Below are positions 35,288-44,207 of a stretch of DNA of 53,483 nucleotides, one piece after another (within the stretch, counting starts at the first letter, position 1; every line of letters begins with the position of its first letter). Position numbers and translations under genes: made by a program. Source of the DNA: JAMIFV01 sp035906055. Its GTDB lineage: Bacteria; Pseudomonadota; Alphaproteobacteria; Rickettsiales; JABCZZ01. Location: positions 1-53,483 of the forward strand of contig JAMIFV010000015.1 in the NCBI GenBank assembly GCA_035906055.1. The letters are read 5' to 3'. Under the pieces are notes generated by a model. It had not been told where the DNA came from. It was given only the letters and a program-made list of their open reading frames with translations, and made no database searches.

Positions 35288-38044
35288 GTGTCCGATTCCA
35301 CCGCGCTCAAATCCGACCTGATTCCCGTTTCCATTGAAGCTGAAATGAGGAAGTCCTACCTCGATTACGCCATGAGCGTGATCGTGTCACGAGCGCTGCC
35401 GGACGTGCGCGACGGCCTGAAGCCCGTGCATCGCCGCATCCTTTTCTCGATGCATGAAACCAGTAACGACTATAACAAGCCCTACCGCAAATCGGCGCGT
35501 ACGGTCGGTGACGTAATGGGTAAATACCATCCGCACGGCGACTCCGCGATCTATGATTCGCTGGTGCGCATGGCGCAGGATTTCTCCATGCGCCTGCCGC
35601 TGGTGGACGGGCAGGGTAACTTCGGTTCCATGGACGGTGACGCGGCGGCAGCCATGCGTTATACCGAATCGCGCCTTGCCAAGGCCGCGCATGCACTGCT
35701 GGCCGATCTCGATAAGGACACGGTCGACTTCCAGCCCAATTACGACGGGCAGGAGAATGAACCCACCGTTATTCCCGCGCAGTTCCCCAACATTCTGGTA
35801 AATGGCGCGGGCGGCATCGCGGTTGGCATGGCCACCAACATCCCGCCGCATAATCTCGGCGAAGTGATCGACGCGTGCTGCCTCTATATTGATAATCCCG
35901 AAGCCACCATCGACGAAATGATGCAGCTTTGCCCCGGCCCCGATTTCCCGACCGGAGGCATTATTCTTGGCCGCTCGGGCTGCCATTCCGCCATGCACAC
36001 GGGCCGCGGCTCGGTCATCATGCGCGGCAAGGCCGAAGTGGAAGTGACCAAGAACAACCGCGAAGCCATCATCATCAGCGAAATTCCCTATCAGGTGAAC
36101 AAGGCGCGCATGATCGAACGCATAGCCGAACTGGTTAAGGACAAAAAGATCGAAGGTATTTCCGACATCCGCGATGAGTCCGACAAGAGCGGCGTGCGCG
36201 TGGTGGTGGAAATCAAGAAAGACGCCGTGGGCGACGTGGTGCTCAACCAGCTCTATATGTATACGCCATTACAGACCTCGTTCGGCGTGAATATGCTCGC
36301 TATCGATCAGGGCAGGCCGGAACTGATGAACCTGAAACGCGTTATCACCGCGTTCGTGGACTTCCGCGAGGAAGTGATCAGCCGCCGCACCATGTTCCTG
36401 CTCAACAAGGCACGCGACCGCGCGCATGTGTTGGTGGGCCTTGCCATTGCGGTTGCAAACATTGATGAAGTGATCCGGGTGATCCGCGCCGCTGCCGACC
36501 CCAACATCGCCAAAGCCGAACTGATGGCGCGCAACTGGGACGCCGCCGACGTGGGCGCTTTGCTGGCGCTGGTGGACGATTCGGGCAACCGTATCGAAGA
36601 AGGCAAGATCCGCTTTACCGAAGCGCAGGCCAAAGCCATTCTCGAGCTGCGCCTGCAACGCCTCACCGGACTGGAGCGCAGCAAGATTGACGAAGAACTG
36701 CAGCAGCTCGCCAAGGAAATCACCGAATACCTCTCCATTCTCGGCTCGCGCACCAAGCTCATGGGCATACTGCGCGATGAACTCGTGCAGGTACGCACGG
36801 AATTCGCCACCCCGCGCCGCACGCAGATCGAGGAGTCCGACTCCGATATCGATATCGAATCCCTCATCCAGAAAGAGGATATGGTCGTCACCATCACCAT
36901 GGGCGGCTATATCAAGCGCGTGCCGCTTTCCGCTTACCGCGCACAGCGCCGTGGCGGCAAGGGCAAGCAGGCCATGTCCGTGCGCGACGAAGATATCACG
37001 ACCGAAGTGTTCTCCACCAATACCCATGCGCCGGTGCTGTTCTTCTCCAACCACGGCAAAGTGTATAAGATGAAGGTTTACCGCCTGCCGCTTGGCAACG
37101 CCCAGGCGCGCGGCAAGGCGCTCATCAACCTGTTCCCGCTGGCGGAAGGTGAGACCATCACCAATTTCATGCCGTTGCCGGAGGACGAAAAACTCTGGGA
37201 CAGCATGAATATCATGTTCGCCACCAAATCCGGCAATGTGCGCCGTAACGACCTGTCCGATTTCCACGATATCCGCACCAGCGGCAAGATCGCCATCAAG
37301 CTGGACGAAGGCGACAGGCTCACCGGAGTTATGACCTGTGCCGACAAAGACCACGTGCTGCTCTCCGCTAAATCCGGCAAGTGCATCCGTTTCCCCGTAG
37401 ACGCGGTGCGCGTGTTCAAGAGCCGCACGTCCGACGGCGTGCGCGGCATCAAGCTGGGTGAAGGCGATACGGTTATCTCCATGTCCATATTGCGCGGTGT
37501 GGAGTGCACCACGGAAGAAAGGGCTGCTTACCTCAAGATAGCAGCGCAACGCCGCCGCGTCGCCGGTGCCGAGGAAGCAGAAGCGGCTCCCGTGATGGAC
37601 GCGGAAGAAGGCAGCGTTCAGGCTATTACGCTCAGTGACGAGCGCATCGCGGAGCTCGCAGCACAGGAGCAGTTTATCCTCACCATCACCCAGAACGGCT
37701 ACGGCAAGCGCAGCTCCGCGTATGAATATCGCGTCACCAACCGCAGCGGCTCGGGTATTGTGAGCATTGTTACCAGCGCGCGCAACGGCGCTGTGATAGC
37801 CAGCTTCCCTGTGCTCGATAACGAACAGATCATGCTGATGACCGATAAAGCGAAGCTTATCCGCACGCCGGTGAAGGACGTGCGTATCGCAGGCCGCAAC
37901 ACGCAGGGCGTCACTATTCTCAAGACGGCGGAAAACGAGAAGGTTGTTTCCGCTACTGCCGTGCAGGAGAGCGAAGAGGCCGAAGCGCTTGCAGACGGTG
38001 CTGAGGGTGACGGCAACAGCGAGAACGACAACGCGCAGGACTGA
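35288..38044 (+). CDS. gyrA: DNA gyrase subunit A
   Basis: This encodes 918 residues. The catalytic tyrosine lies in AAMRYTESRL. The quinolone region reads KYHPHGDSAIYDSLVRMAQ, with Ser and Asp at the positions of E. coli Ser83 and Asp87, so no classic resistance change is seen. The GyrA box is QRRGGKG in the C-terminal wrapping domain, and an acidic tail ends the protein. An insertion in the C-terminal domain (AQRRRVAGAEEAEAAPVMDA) is variable in the family. Gyrase introduces negative supercoils with GyrB, which is not in the window. Confidence 0.98.
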   Translation: MSDSTALKSDLIPVSIEAEMRKSYLDYAMSVIVSRALPDVRDGLKPVHRRILFSMHETSNDYNKPYRKSARTVGDVMGKYHPHGDSAIYDSLVRMAQDFSMRLPLVDGQGNFGSMDGDAAAAMRYTESRLAKAAHALLADLDKDTVDFQPNYDGQENEPTVIPAQFPNILVNGAGGIAVGMATNIPPHNLGEVIDACCLYIDNPEATIDEMMQLCPGPDFPTGGIILGRSGCHSAMHTGRGSVIMRGKAEVEVTKNNREAIIISEIPYQVNKARMIERIAELVKDKKIEGISDIRDESDKSGVRVVVEIKKDAVGDVVLNQLYMYTPLQTSFGVNMLAIDQGRPELMNLKRVITAFVDFREEVISRRTMFLLNKARDRAHVLVGLAIAVANIDEVIRVIRAAADPNIAKAELMARNWDAADVGALLALVDDSGNRIEEGKIRFTEAQAKAILELRLQRLTGLERSKIDEELQQLAKEITEYLSILGSRTKLMGILRDELVQVRTEFATPRRTQIEESDSDIDIESLIQKEDMVVTITMGGYIKRVPLSAYRAQRRGGKGKQAMSVRDEDITTEVFSTNTHAPVLFFSNHGKVYKMKVYRLPLGNAQARGKALINLFPLAEGETITNFMPLPEDEKLWDSMNIMFATKSGNVRRNDLSDFHDIRTSGKIAIKLDEGDRLTGVMTCADKDHVLLSAKSGKCIRFPVDAVRVFKSRTSDGVRGIKLGEGDTVISMSILRGVECTTEERAAYLKIAAQRRRVAGAEEAEAAPVMDAEEGSVQAITLSDERIAELAAQEQFILTITQNGYGKRSSAYEYRVTNRSGSGIVSIVTSARNGAVIASFPVLDNEQIMLMTDKAKLIRTPVKDVRIAGRNTQGVTILKTAENEKVVSATAVQESEEAEALADGAEGDGNSENDNAQD

Positions 38045-38060
38045 TGCGCCAGCTTTGAAG

Positions 38061-38097
38061 TGCCTGCAGCATCGCATGATGTTGCAGGCATTTTTTT
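38061..38097 (+). terminator. Rho-independent terminator of gyrA
   Basis: The stem TGCCTGCAGCATC pairs with GATGTTGCAGGCA around a GCAT loop, with one G-T wobble, and is followed by seven T. It starts 17 bases after the gyrA stop codon. Confidence 0.9.
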
Positions 38098-38312
38098 ATG
38101 ACGAGCGAACCTTCATGTCGTCATGCGCAAAATTATGCTAGGCCACTGTAAGTCGCTCTCACCCTCGCAAATCTCATGTCAATGCCAAGAATATTGTTTA
38201 CATCTCGGAAAAAGAGTGGTTCAGTCACGCTGTAACGCCTGATTGGCCTAGGCTTTAAGGACGTAACAAAAATTATAAAATCTTCAACCATACTACGAAG
38301 GGAGTTACTACC

Positions 38313-38606
38313 ATGAACAAGAACGAACTGATCGCAGAACTTGCTGACGCATGCGAACTCAGCAAAGCTAAAGCTGCAGAAGCACTCGACGCACTGACCG
38401 ATATCATCGGCAAGGCGCTCGCTTCCGGTGACGAAATCCGTCTCGTAGGCTTTGGTACCTTCGCTGTTGTTAACCGCAAGGCTACTGAAGGCCGCAACCC
38501 GCGCACCGGCGCAGTGATCAAGATCGCTGCTTCCAAACAGCCGAAGTTCCGCGCTGGCAAAGCACTTAAAGAACAAGTTAACAAAGCGCGCCGTAAAGCT
38601 GCTTAA
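38313..38606 (+). CDS. hup: DNA-binding protein HU
   Basis: This encodes 97 residues with an AAGGGAG site upstream. The HU/IHF fold is clear: MNKNELIAELADACELSKAK, then EIRLVGFGTFAVVNRKATEG and the arm RNPRTGAVIKIAASKQPKFR with the DNA-intercalating proline in NPRTG. HU bends and compacts DNA. The DNA shows strong codon bias, as expected for a highly expressed gene. It stands alone with its own terminator. HU versus an IHF subunit cannot be settled fully, but the arm favours HU. Confidence 0.93.
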   Translation: MNKNELIAELADACELSKAKAAEALDALTDIIGKALASGDEIRLVGFGTFAVVNRKATEGRNPRTGAVIKIAASKQPKFRAGKALKEQVNKARRKAA

Positions 38607-38631
38607 TAAACGCTGTAGCTTAAAAAAATAA

Positions 38632-38664
38632 ACGCGCTGGCGAAATATCGCCAGCGCGTTTTTC
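38632..38664. terminator. Terminator of the HU gene
   Basis: A perfect 12-bp stem, ACGCGCTGGCGA pairing with TCGCCAGCGCGT around AATA, is followed by a T run on the right and preceded by A on the left. It could also stop the convergent EF-hand gene. Confidence 0.92.
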
Positions 38665-38680
38665 TTTACACTCAGCGCGA

Positions 38681-38986
38681 TTACTTCTCGATGGATTCCT
38701 TGGAAGTGCCACCGTCCTTGCTCATATCGCCGTTCTGTTCACGGTTGTGCTTCTCGCGTTTATGTTCATGCTTTTCTCTCATTGCATGCTTTTCTTCGCG
38801 GGAGAGCTTGCCGTCGCCGTTAGTGTCGGCCTTGGTGAACTTGGCGTCGGCGTAAGCGGCGTTTTCAGCCTTGCTGATATAGCCGTCGCCGTCGGTGTCG
38901 ATCTTTTCAAACCATTTGTCATTGGCGAATGCAGGCGCTGCTGCACACAGGACAAGCGCGCTGAGCGCACAAACTGACTTCTTCAT
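38681..38986 (-). CDS. Secreted EF-hand calcium-binding protein
   Basis: This encodes 101 residues. A signal peptide (MKKSVCALSALVLCAAAPAFA) is followed by two EF-hand loops, DTDGDGYISKAE at about 30-41 and DTNGDGKLSREE at about 54-65, both with intact calcium ligands. The C-terminal third is highly charged (REKHEHKREKHNREQ). The product should bind calcium in the periplasm. Short secreted EF-hand proteins like this are common in alphaproteobacteria, with unknown roles. Confidence 0.85.
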   Translation of the reverse strand: MKKSVCALSALVLCAAAPAFANDKWFEKIDTDGDGYISKAENAAYADAKFTKADTNGDGKLSREEKHAMREKHEHKREKHNREQNGDMSKDGGTSKESIEK

Positions 38987-39252
38987 AATGTTGTTCCTTC
39001 CATTGGAATTAAGTTGCGTAAGGTTTTCGCTTACAGGAAGGCATTAGAAAGCATCGGGCATAAAGAAGCCATGTTAGGCAATGGGATATAAAATTAATGC
39101 GGCATATATGGGGTGGTTTAACGCAATCTTTTCATTCATTTGACAGGCACGTCCCGGCAGGAGGACTTCTAAGCATGCAGGGAACGTGCGCAAAAACTGC
39201 GCAAGTGCTATTGGAAGGGGGGGTGAGCAGGATGTAACCTGCTGAAAGATAA

Positions 39253-39329
39253 TGGTGGGTGATTACGGATTTGAACCGCAGACCCTCTCGGTGTAAACGA
39301 GATGCTCTAACCAGCTGAGCTAATCACCC
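39253..39329 (-). tRNA. tRNA-Val (anticodon TAC)
   Basis: Reading the minus strand, the acceptor stem is GGGTGAT/ATCACCC, the D arm GCTCAGCTGGTTAGAGC, the anticodon loop TTTACAC within a CTCG/CGAG stem, and the T loop TTCAAAT; the gene ends with an encoded CCA. The cloverleaf closes in all four arms. Confidence 0.97.
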
Positions 39330-39548
39330 ACATAATCAAGAGAATGGGCTTGTAGCGTGATTTGGGGATAAAGACAAGCACAAGCTCATAATTTTTTTCA
39401 GATAGTAGTGCGTTGCGCACAAAACCACAAAAATCTCCACAATACAGGAAATAATCTCCGGAAAAAAAGCTTGGCTATCGCACAGAAAGGCTAAATAAGT
39501 GCTTGACTCTTTCCCCCTTATTGCCTAATTGCTAACCCCTGCCTTTTT

Positions 39549-39625
39549 GGGGGTGTAGCTCAGTTGGTTAGAGCGCAGGCCTGTCACGCCTGAGGTCGCG
39601 GGTTCGAGCCCCGTCACTCCCGCCA
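39549..39625 (+). tRNA. tRNA-Asp (anticodon GTC)
   Basis: The acceptor stem is GGGGGTG/CACTCCC with one G-T wobble, the D arm is GCTCAGTTGGTTAGAGC, the anticodon loop holds GTC between CAGGC and GCCTG, and the T arm is GCGGGTTCGAGCCCCGT. The discriminator G is followed by an encoded CCA. Confidence 0.97.
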
Positions 39626-39730
39626 CCCCACGCCTTCGGCTACGGGTGGCGCGACCATTAACCGCTTCTCAGGCGAAGTAGTTTCCGGCCTGACTTTATT
39701 AAGCAAAAAACGGGCATTCCTGAGTTACTT

Positions 39731-40396
39731 ATGCGCCCCCTCATTATCATAGCGATCGTACTGTCCGGTGTTGCATTGCTTTACTGGCGCTTTCCGTATG
39801 CGTTGGATGATGAGCACAGCAAGGGGTATCTTCTTTATACGGTTATGCTTCTGCTCATTATCATGATGGGTGGCGGCAGGATGCGCCAGCAACTGCGCAG
39901 GGACGCGGTGCGCAATGGCGGCATATGGCTTGGCGTTATCCTGCTGCTGGTATTCGCCTATAGCTTCCGCGATTCGTTCTCCGGCAGGCTTATGGGCGAG
40001 CTTATGCCGTATAAAGTGCATGAGAACGATGACGGCAGCATAACCGTGCGTGCTTCAGGCAGGCATTATTTTATCGAAGCGGACGTCAACGGGGTGCCGG
40101 TGCGTTTCATGGTGGATACGGGGGCGTCCGATATTGTGCTGAGCCCGAAAGACGCGCAGAGGGTGGGCATAGACCCTGCGGCGCTTTCGTATGACAGGAG
40201 CTACAACACCGCCAACGGTTCTGGCAGCGGGGCAAAAGTGACCATTGGCTCGTTGCAGGTAGGCTCACTGAGTTTTACGCAGCTTGAAGGCTCCGTGAAC
40301 AAGGCCGATATGAACATGTCGCTGCTGGGCATGAGTTTTCTCAAGCGCTTCCGTAGTTTCCAGATTGAAGACAACATGCTGGTGTTGAAGCCCTGA
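39731..40396 (+). CDS. Membrane-anchored retropepsin-like aspartic protease
   Basis: This encodes 221 residues. Three N-terminal membrane segments (LIIIAIVLSGVALLYW, LLYTVMLLLIIMMGG, IWLGVILLLVFAYSF) precede an aspartic protease domain with the active-site motif FMVDTGASDIVLSP and the closing SLLGMSFLKRFRSFQIEDNM. This matches the single-domain aspartic protease family (TIGR02281 type) found in alphaproteobacteria, which acts as a dimer in the periplasm. The substrate is unknown. It precedes the ribonuclease D gene. Confidence 0.88.
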   Translation: MRPLIIIAIVLSGVALLYWRFPYALDDEHSKGYLLYTVMLLLIIMMGGGRMRQQLRRDAVRNGGIWLGVILLLVFAYSFRDSFSGRLMGELMPYKVHENDDGSITVRASGRHYFIEADVNGVPVRFMVDTGASDIVLSPKDAQRVGIDPAALSYDRSYNTANGSGSGAKVTIGSLQVGSLSFTQLEGSVNKADMNMSLLGMSFLKRFRSFQIEDNMLVLKP

Positions 40397-40449
40397 CCGG
40401 AGTATAGAAGAGGGCAGGGTCACTTGTAACCATCTGAAGGAGAAGCGCC

Positions 40450-41064
40450 ATTACTATCTACACCTATAAGAACGACATTCCCCCGCACCTCGATCTTTCC
40501 GGCGACATCGCCATTGATACGGAGGCCATGGGCCTGAACAATTACCGCGACCGTCTTTGCGTGGTGCAGCTTTCCAACGGCAACGGCGACGCGCATCTCG
40601 TGCAGTTCGAGCCCGGCCAGTACCAGGCGCCGCACCTTATCAACCTGCTGACAAGGGCGGATACCACCAAGCTCTTTCATTTCGCACGGTTCGACCTTGC
40701 CATCATTCGTTATTACCTGGGCATACTAGTGCAGCCGGTCTATTGCACGCGCACCGCGTCACGCCTCGTGCGCACCTATACCGACCGCCATGGCCTGAAA
40801 GACCTTTGCCGTGAACTGCTGGGCAAGGATATTTCCAAGCAGCAGCAATCGTCTGACTGGGGGAGCGGCGAACTGACGCAGGAACAGAAGGAATATGCCG
40901 CGGGCGATGTGCTTTACCTGCACCAGCTGCGTGAAAAGCTTGATGTGATGCTCTTGCGCGAAGGCAGGCAGGACCTTGCCAAGGCGTGCTTCCAGTTCCT
41001 CCCGGCGAGGGCGATACTCGATATTTCCGGCTGGCCGGATATAGATATCTTCGCACATAGCTAA
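40450..41064 (+). CDS. rnd: Ribonuclease D-like 3'-5' exonuclease, apparent AUU start
   Basis: This encodes 204 residues from the ATT at 40450. DEDD exonuclease residues are present: DTEAMGL (motif I, before the first ATG), the middle HFARFDLAII and the C-terminal YAAGDVLYLH. An ATG at 40528 would remove motif I. A near-perfect AAGGAG lies seven bases before the ATT, and an in-frame stop lies at 40435-40437 with no ATG, GTG or TTG between. The protein is the short alphaproteobacterial form without HRDC domain. RNase D trims 3' ends of tRNA precursors. The next gene follows after ten bases. Confidence 0.88.
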   Translation: MTIYTYKNDIPPHLDLSGDIAIDTEAMGLNNYRDRLCVVQLSNGNGDAHLVQFEPGQYQAPHLINLLTRADTTKLFHFARFDLAIIRYYLGILVQPVYCTRTASRLVRTYTDRHGLKDLCRELLGKDISKQQQSSDWGSGELTQEQKEYAAGDVLYLHQLREKLDVMLLREGRQDLAKACFQFLPARAILDISGWPDIDIFAHS

Positions 41065-41074
41065 TGTAAGCAGT

Positions 41075-42055
41075 ATGTCAGGTATGACCAAGAAGCAGAC
41101 GGGAACGGCAAGCGATATCGGCAGGAGCCTTATCCTGCAGGAGATAAAAGGGCTGGAAGCGGTGCATGCGTCGCTGGGCAAACAGTTCGACGATGCCGTG
41201 GAGCATATTCAGGCGTTAAAAGGCCGCCTTATCGTGAGCGGCATGGGCAAGAGCGGGCACATAGCGCGCAAGATCGCCGCCACGTTCGCTTCCACCGGCA
41301 CCCCGGCATATTTCGTGCATCCGGCGGAGGCCAGCCACGGCGACCTCGGCATGATAACCGAACAGGACGTGCTGCTGCTGCTTTCAAATTCCGGTGAAAC
41401 TGCCGAACTGCGCGACATGATCGCATACGCCAAGCGCTTCTCCATTTACCTGATTGCCATGGTGCGCAAGGAGCCTTCCACGCTGGGTTCTGCGGCTGAC
41501 CTTGCGCTTGTGCTGCCGGACGTTGCGGAGGCTTCTCCCGTGAACGCGCCCACGACCTCCACCACGATGATGCTGGCGCTGGGTGACGCGCTGGCCGTTG
41601 CCGTACTGGAAGGCAAGGGGTTTTCCGTGAAAGACTTCCATACGTTCCATCCCGGCGGCAAGCTGGGCAAGGCGTTCATTCATGTGGAAGATATCATGCA
41701 CAAAGGCACGCAGGTGCCGCTGGTGCAGGAAGGCGACGCGATGTCCAGGGTGCTGCTGGAAATTACCGCCAAATCGTTCGGCTGCGCGGGCGTGCTGGAT
41801 AAGGACGGCATGCTGGCGGGTGTTATTACTGACGGCGACCTTCGCCGCCATATGAGCCCGGAACTGGTGAACCTTAAGGCCGCAGAGGTGATGACAAAAT
41901 CGCCCGTCAGCATCCCGCCGGATATGCTCGCTGCGGAAGCGCTGAACATCATGAACAATGACAGGAAGCCCGTCACCAGCCTGTTCGTGGTGCAGAAGGG
42001 TAAGCCGGTGGGCATACTGCATGTTCATGACTGCCTGCGCGCAGGGGTGATGTGA
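41075..42055 (+). CDS. kdsD: Arabinose-5-phosphate isomerase (KdsD/KpsF)
   Basis: This encodes 326 residues. A SIS sugar isomerase domain (MGKSGHIARKIAATFASTGT, then HPAEASHGDLGM) is followed by two CBS domains (about residues 205-326, HVEDIMHKGTQVPL and AEVMTKSPVSIPPD). The enzyme converts ribulose 5-phosphate to arabinose 5-phosphate, the first step of Kdo synthesis for lipopolysaccharide. It overlaps lptC by four bases, so Kdo supply and lipopolysaccharide export are coordinated. Confidence 0.95.
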   Translation: MSGMTKKQTGTASDIGRSLILQEIKGLEAVHASLGKQFDDAVEHIQALKGRLIVSGMGKSGHIARKIAATFASTGTPAYFVHPAEASHGDLGMITEQDVLLLLSNSGETAELRDMIAYAKRFSIYLIAMVRKEPSTLGSAADLALVLPDVAEASPVNAPTTSTTMMLALGDALAVAVLEGKGFSVKDFHTFHPGGKLGKAFIHVEDIMHKGTQVPLVQEGDAMSRVLLEITAKSFGCAGVLDKDGMLAGVITDGDLRRHMSPELVNLKAAEVMTKSPVSIPPDMLAAEALNIMNNDRKPVTSLFVVQKGKPVGILHVHDCLRAGVM

Positions 42056-42711
42056 GCGAGGCGGAACAGGCAACTCCTGAGAAATCAGCCAGGCGGCCTC
42101 TGGGGCGCTACACGCGCTTTGTGCATTCCACGAAGGTGATGATGGCGGCTATTGCAGCGCTGCTTATAGCGCTGATACTGTTTTACCCGTTATTTAAAAG
42201 CCAGGATGGCGGCGTACGCATCGCGCTTACCGGCACGTCGGAAAAGCCCGTAAGCAGCACCAACATGACCAATGCGCGCTTTCACGGCCTCGATAAGGAA
42301 AACCAGCTCTACACCGTGAACGTAAAAAAAGTGGAAGAGGTGAGCGAGGAGCGGATCAACCTCACCGAGCCTTCCGGCGAGATACTGCTCAAAAGCACGC
42401 AGCGTATGTATGTGCGGGCGGATACGGGAGTGTTCAATAAAAAAACGCGCATGCTTGAATTAAAAGGTGCTATAAGGCTTAACGACGACGATGGCTATAC
42501 GCTGACCACGCAACAGATGTCAGTCGATATCAACCACAATACGGCGGCCACGTCGCTGGAAGTGTTCGGTGACGGCCCCATGGGAACGCTGAAGGCTTAC
42601 GGCGGCGCGATGGCGGACTCGGAAAACCAGCAGATCGTGTTTCAGGGGCCGGTGTTCGTGACGCTGAATATGGATGGCAGGGAAAAGATAAAACGGGAGA
42701 AGGCTAAATGA
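42052..42711 (+). CDS. lptC: Lipopolysaccharide export protein LptC
   Basis: This encodes 219 residues starting with GTG, overlapping kdsD. One N-terminal membrane helix (VMMAAIAALLIALILFYPLF) is followed by a periplasmic beta-jellyroll domain (SSTNMTNARFHGLDKENQLY and similar strands). LptC receives lipopolysaccharide from the inner-membrane LptBFG transporter and passes it to LptA. lptA follows with an ATGA overlap. lptF and lptG are not in the window. Confidence 0.9.
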   Translation: MSEAEQATPEKSARRPLGRYTRFVHSTKVMMAAIAALLIALILFYPLFKSQDGGVRIALTGTSEKPVSSTNMTNARFHGLDKENQLYTVNVKKVEEVSEERINLTEPSGEILLKSTQRMYVRADTGVFNKKTRMLELKGAIRLNDDDGYTLTTQQMSVDINHNTAATSLEVFGDGPMGTLKAYGGAMADSENQQIVFQGPVFVTLNMDGREKIKREKAK

Positions 42712-43322
42712 AGCATTTGGGGTTGGTTATCGCGGCAGGTTTGTTCGCCGGGCATGCGCTGGCGGCTGAAACGCAAGGCGCTGCGGCAAAAGAAGCGGCC
42801 ACCCAAGAAGGAATGGCCGCCAAATACGATACCAGGCTGCCGGTGGAGATATCCGCCGATAACCTGGAAGTATTGCAGAGGGAAAGCCGTGCCATTTTCA
42901 AGGGCAATGTCATCGCGGTGCAGGGAAAACTGAGGCTGAATGCCGACAAAATGGTGGTGCATTACAAGCAGAACGGCAACGGGAAGTCCCCCCCGAAGCC
43001 GGAGGGCGGCACGCCGGACGGCATGGGCGCGGTAAGCCTCATTGAGGTTGAAGGCAACGTGCTGGTAGCCACGCCTGAAGAAACGGCGCGCGGCGACAAG
43101 GGTGATTATGAAGTGGATAAGCGCTTCCTGCGCCTGACCGGGGAAGATGTGACCCTTACCCGCGATCAGAATATTTTAAAGGGCAAGTCCGTGGAATATG
43201 ATCTGGATACGGGGCGCAGCGTGCTGACCAATAAGAACGGTGATGTACCCGCCAAAGGGGACAACCGTGTGAGGGGCGTATTTGTGCCTAAATCAAACGC
43301 GGAAACCACTAAAAAGCCCTGA
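42708..43322 (+). CDS. lptA: Lipopolysaccharide transport periplasmic protein LptA
   Basis: This encodes 204 residues with a signal peptide (MKHLGLVIAAGLFAGHALA). The OstA/LptA domain is evident in VEISADNLEVLQRESRAIFK, GNVIAVQGKLRLNADKMVVH and the repeating strands after it. It is somewhat longer than E. coli LptA because of a proline/glycine-rich loop (KSPPKPEGGTPDGMG) and a C-terminal extension. LptA bridges the periplasm for lipopolysaccharide export. It lies between lptC and lptB. Confidence 0.92.
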   Translation: MKHLGLVIAAGLFAGHALAAETQGAAAKEAATQEGMAAKYDTRLPVEISADNLEVLQRESRAIFKGNVIAVQGKLRLNADKMVVHYKQNGNGKSPPKPEGGTPDGMGAVSLIEVEGNVLVATPEETARGDKGDYEVDKRFLRLTGEDVTLTRDQNILKGKSVEYDLDTGRSVLTNKNGDVPAKGDNRVRGVFVPKSNAETTKKP

Positions 43323-43408
43323 TTAGTTGTTTTTTAATGATTTTCAGATACGGCTTTTAATAAGCTGTTATACATGACAAACCGGGTAGTATTGTTTATA
43401 GTAATTCT

Positions 43409-44188
43409 ATGGTAAAAAAGAATAATCCTGAGTCCACAGGCGCTAAGCCCGTTCTTGTTGAAAAGAATTCCGGCCTCAAGGTGCATAATATCGGCAAAAG
43501 TTATGCTAAGCGTCCCGTGGTGCGGGACGTGAGCCTTACCGTGCATCGCGGTGAGGCGGTGGGCCTGCTTGGCCCCAACGGTGCAGGTAAGACCACCTGC
43601 TTCTATATGATCACCGGCCTTATCTCGCCGGATTACGGCTCTATTTTGCTCGACGGCAATGAAATCACCCAGTTGCCCATGTATCGCCGCGCACGGCTGG
43701 GCATCGGCTACCTGCCGCAGGAAGCCTCTATTTTCCGTGGCATGTCGGTAGAACAGAACATCATGGCCGTGCTCGAAGTATCCGAAAACGTGGCCGAAAA
43801 GCGGCAGGCCATGCTTGACGAGTTGCTCGGGGAATTTTCCATTACCCACCTGCGTCATGCCCCGGCCATCGCGCTTTCCGGCGGCGAACGCCGCCGCGTG
43901 GAAATAGCAAGGGCGCTGGCGTCCAACCCGTCTTTTATACTGCTGGACGAACCGCTGGCGGGCATTGACCCGATTGCGGTGGGGGAGATCCGTACGCTGG
44001 TCTCACACCTCAAGGACAGGGGCATCGGCGTACTTATCACCGACCACAACGTGCGCGAAACGCTTGAAATCATCGACCGCGCCTACATCATCCATGACGG
44101 CGTGGTGCTTATGGAGGGCACGCCGATGCAGATCGTGGGTGACGCCGAAGTAAGGCGCGTCTATCTGGGCGAAAAATTTACACTGTAA
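43409..44188 (+). CDS. lptB: Lipopolysaccharide export ATP-binding protein LptB
   Basis: This encodes 259 residues. Walker A is GPNGAGKTT (residues 55-63), the Q-loop region is YLPQEASIF, the signature LSGGERRRVEIARAL and Walker B FILLDEPLAGIDP. LptB powers lipopolysaccharide extraction from the inner membrane. It is separated from lptA by 86 bases and followed by rpoN after 19 bases, the standard alphaproteobacterial order. Confidence 0.97.
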   Translation: MVKKNNPESTGAKPVLVEKNSGLKVHNIGKSYAKRPVVRDVSLTVHRGEAVGLLGPNGAGKTTCFYMITGLISPDYGSILLDGNEITQLPMYRRARLGIGYLPQEASIFRGMSVEQNIMAVLEVSENVAEKRQAMLDELLGEFSITHLRHAPAIALSGGERRRVEIARALASNPSFILLDEPLAGIDPIAVGEIRTLVSHLKDRGIGVLITDHNVRETLEIIDRAYIIHDGVVLMEGTPMQIVGDAEVRRVYLGEKFTL

Positions 44189-44207
44189 ATAGTTCAGAGA
44201 GGCTGAC

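Noticed and set aside
36269..38077. A 602-codon open frame on the strand opposite gyrA
   Set aside because: It lies fully antisense to an unmistakable gyrA. Such long shadow frames arise from GC-rich third positions, and the translation is rich in His, Arg and Ala without any domain.
40420..40680. Minus-strand frame over the ribonuclease D start
   Set aside because: It covers the ribosome binding site and DEDD motif I of the real gene and has no own signals.
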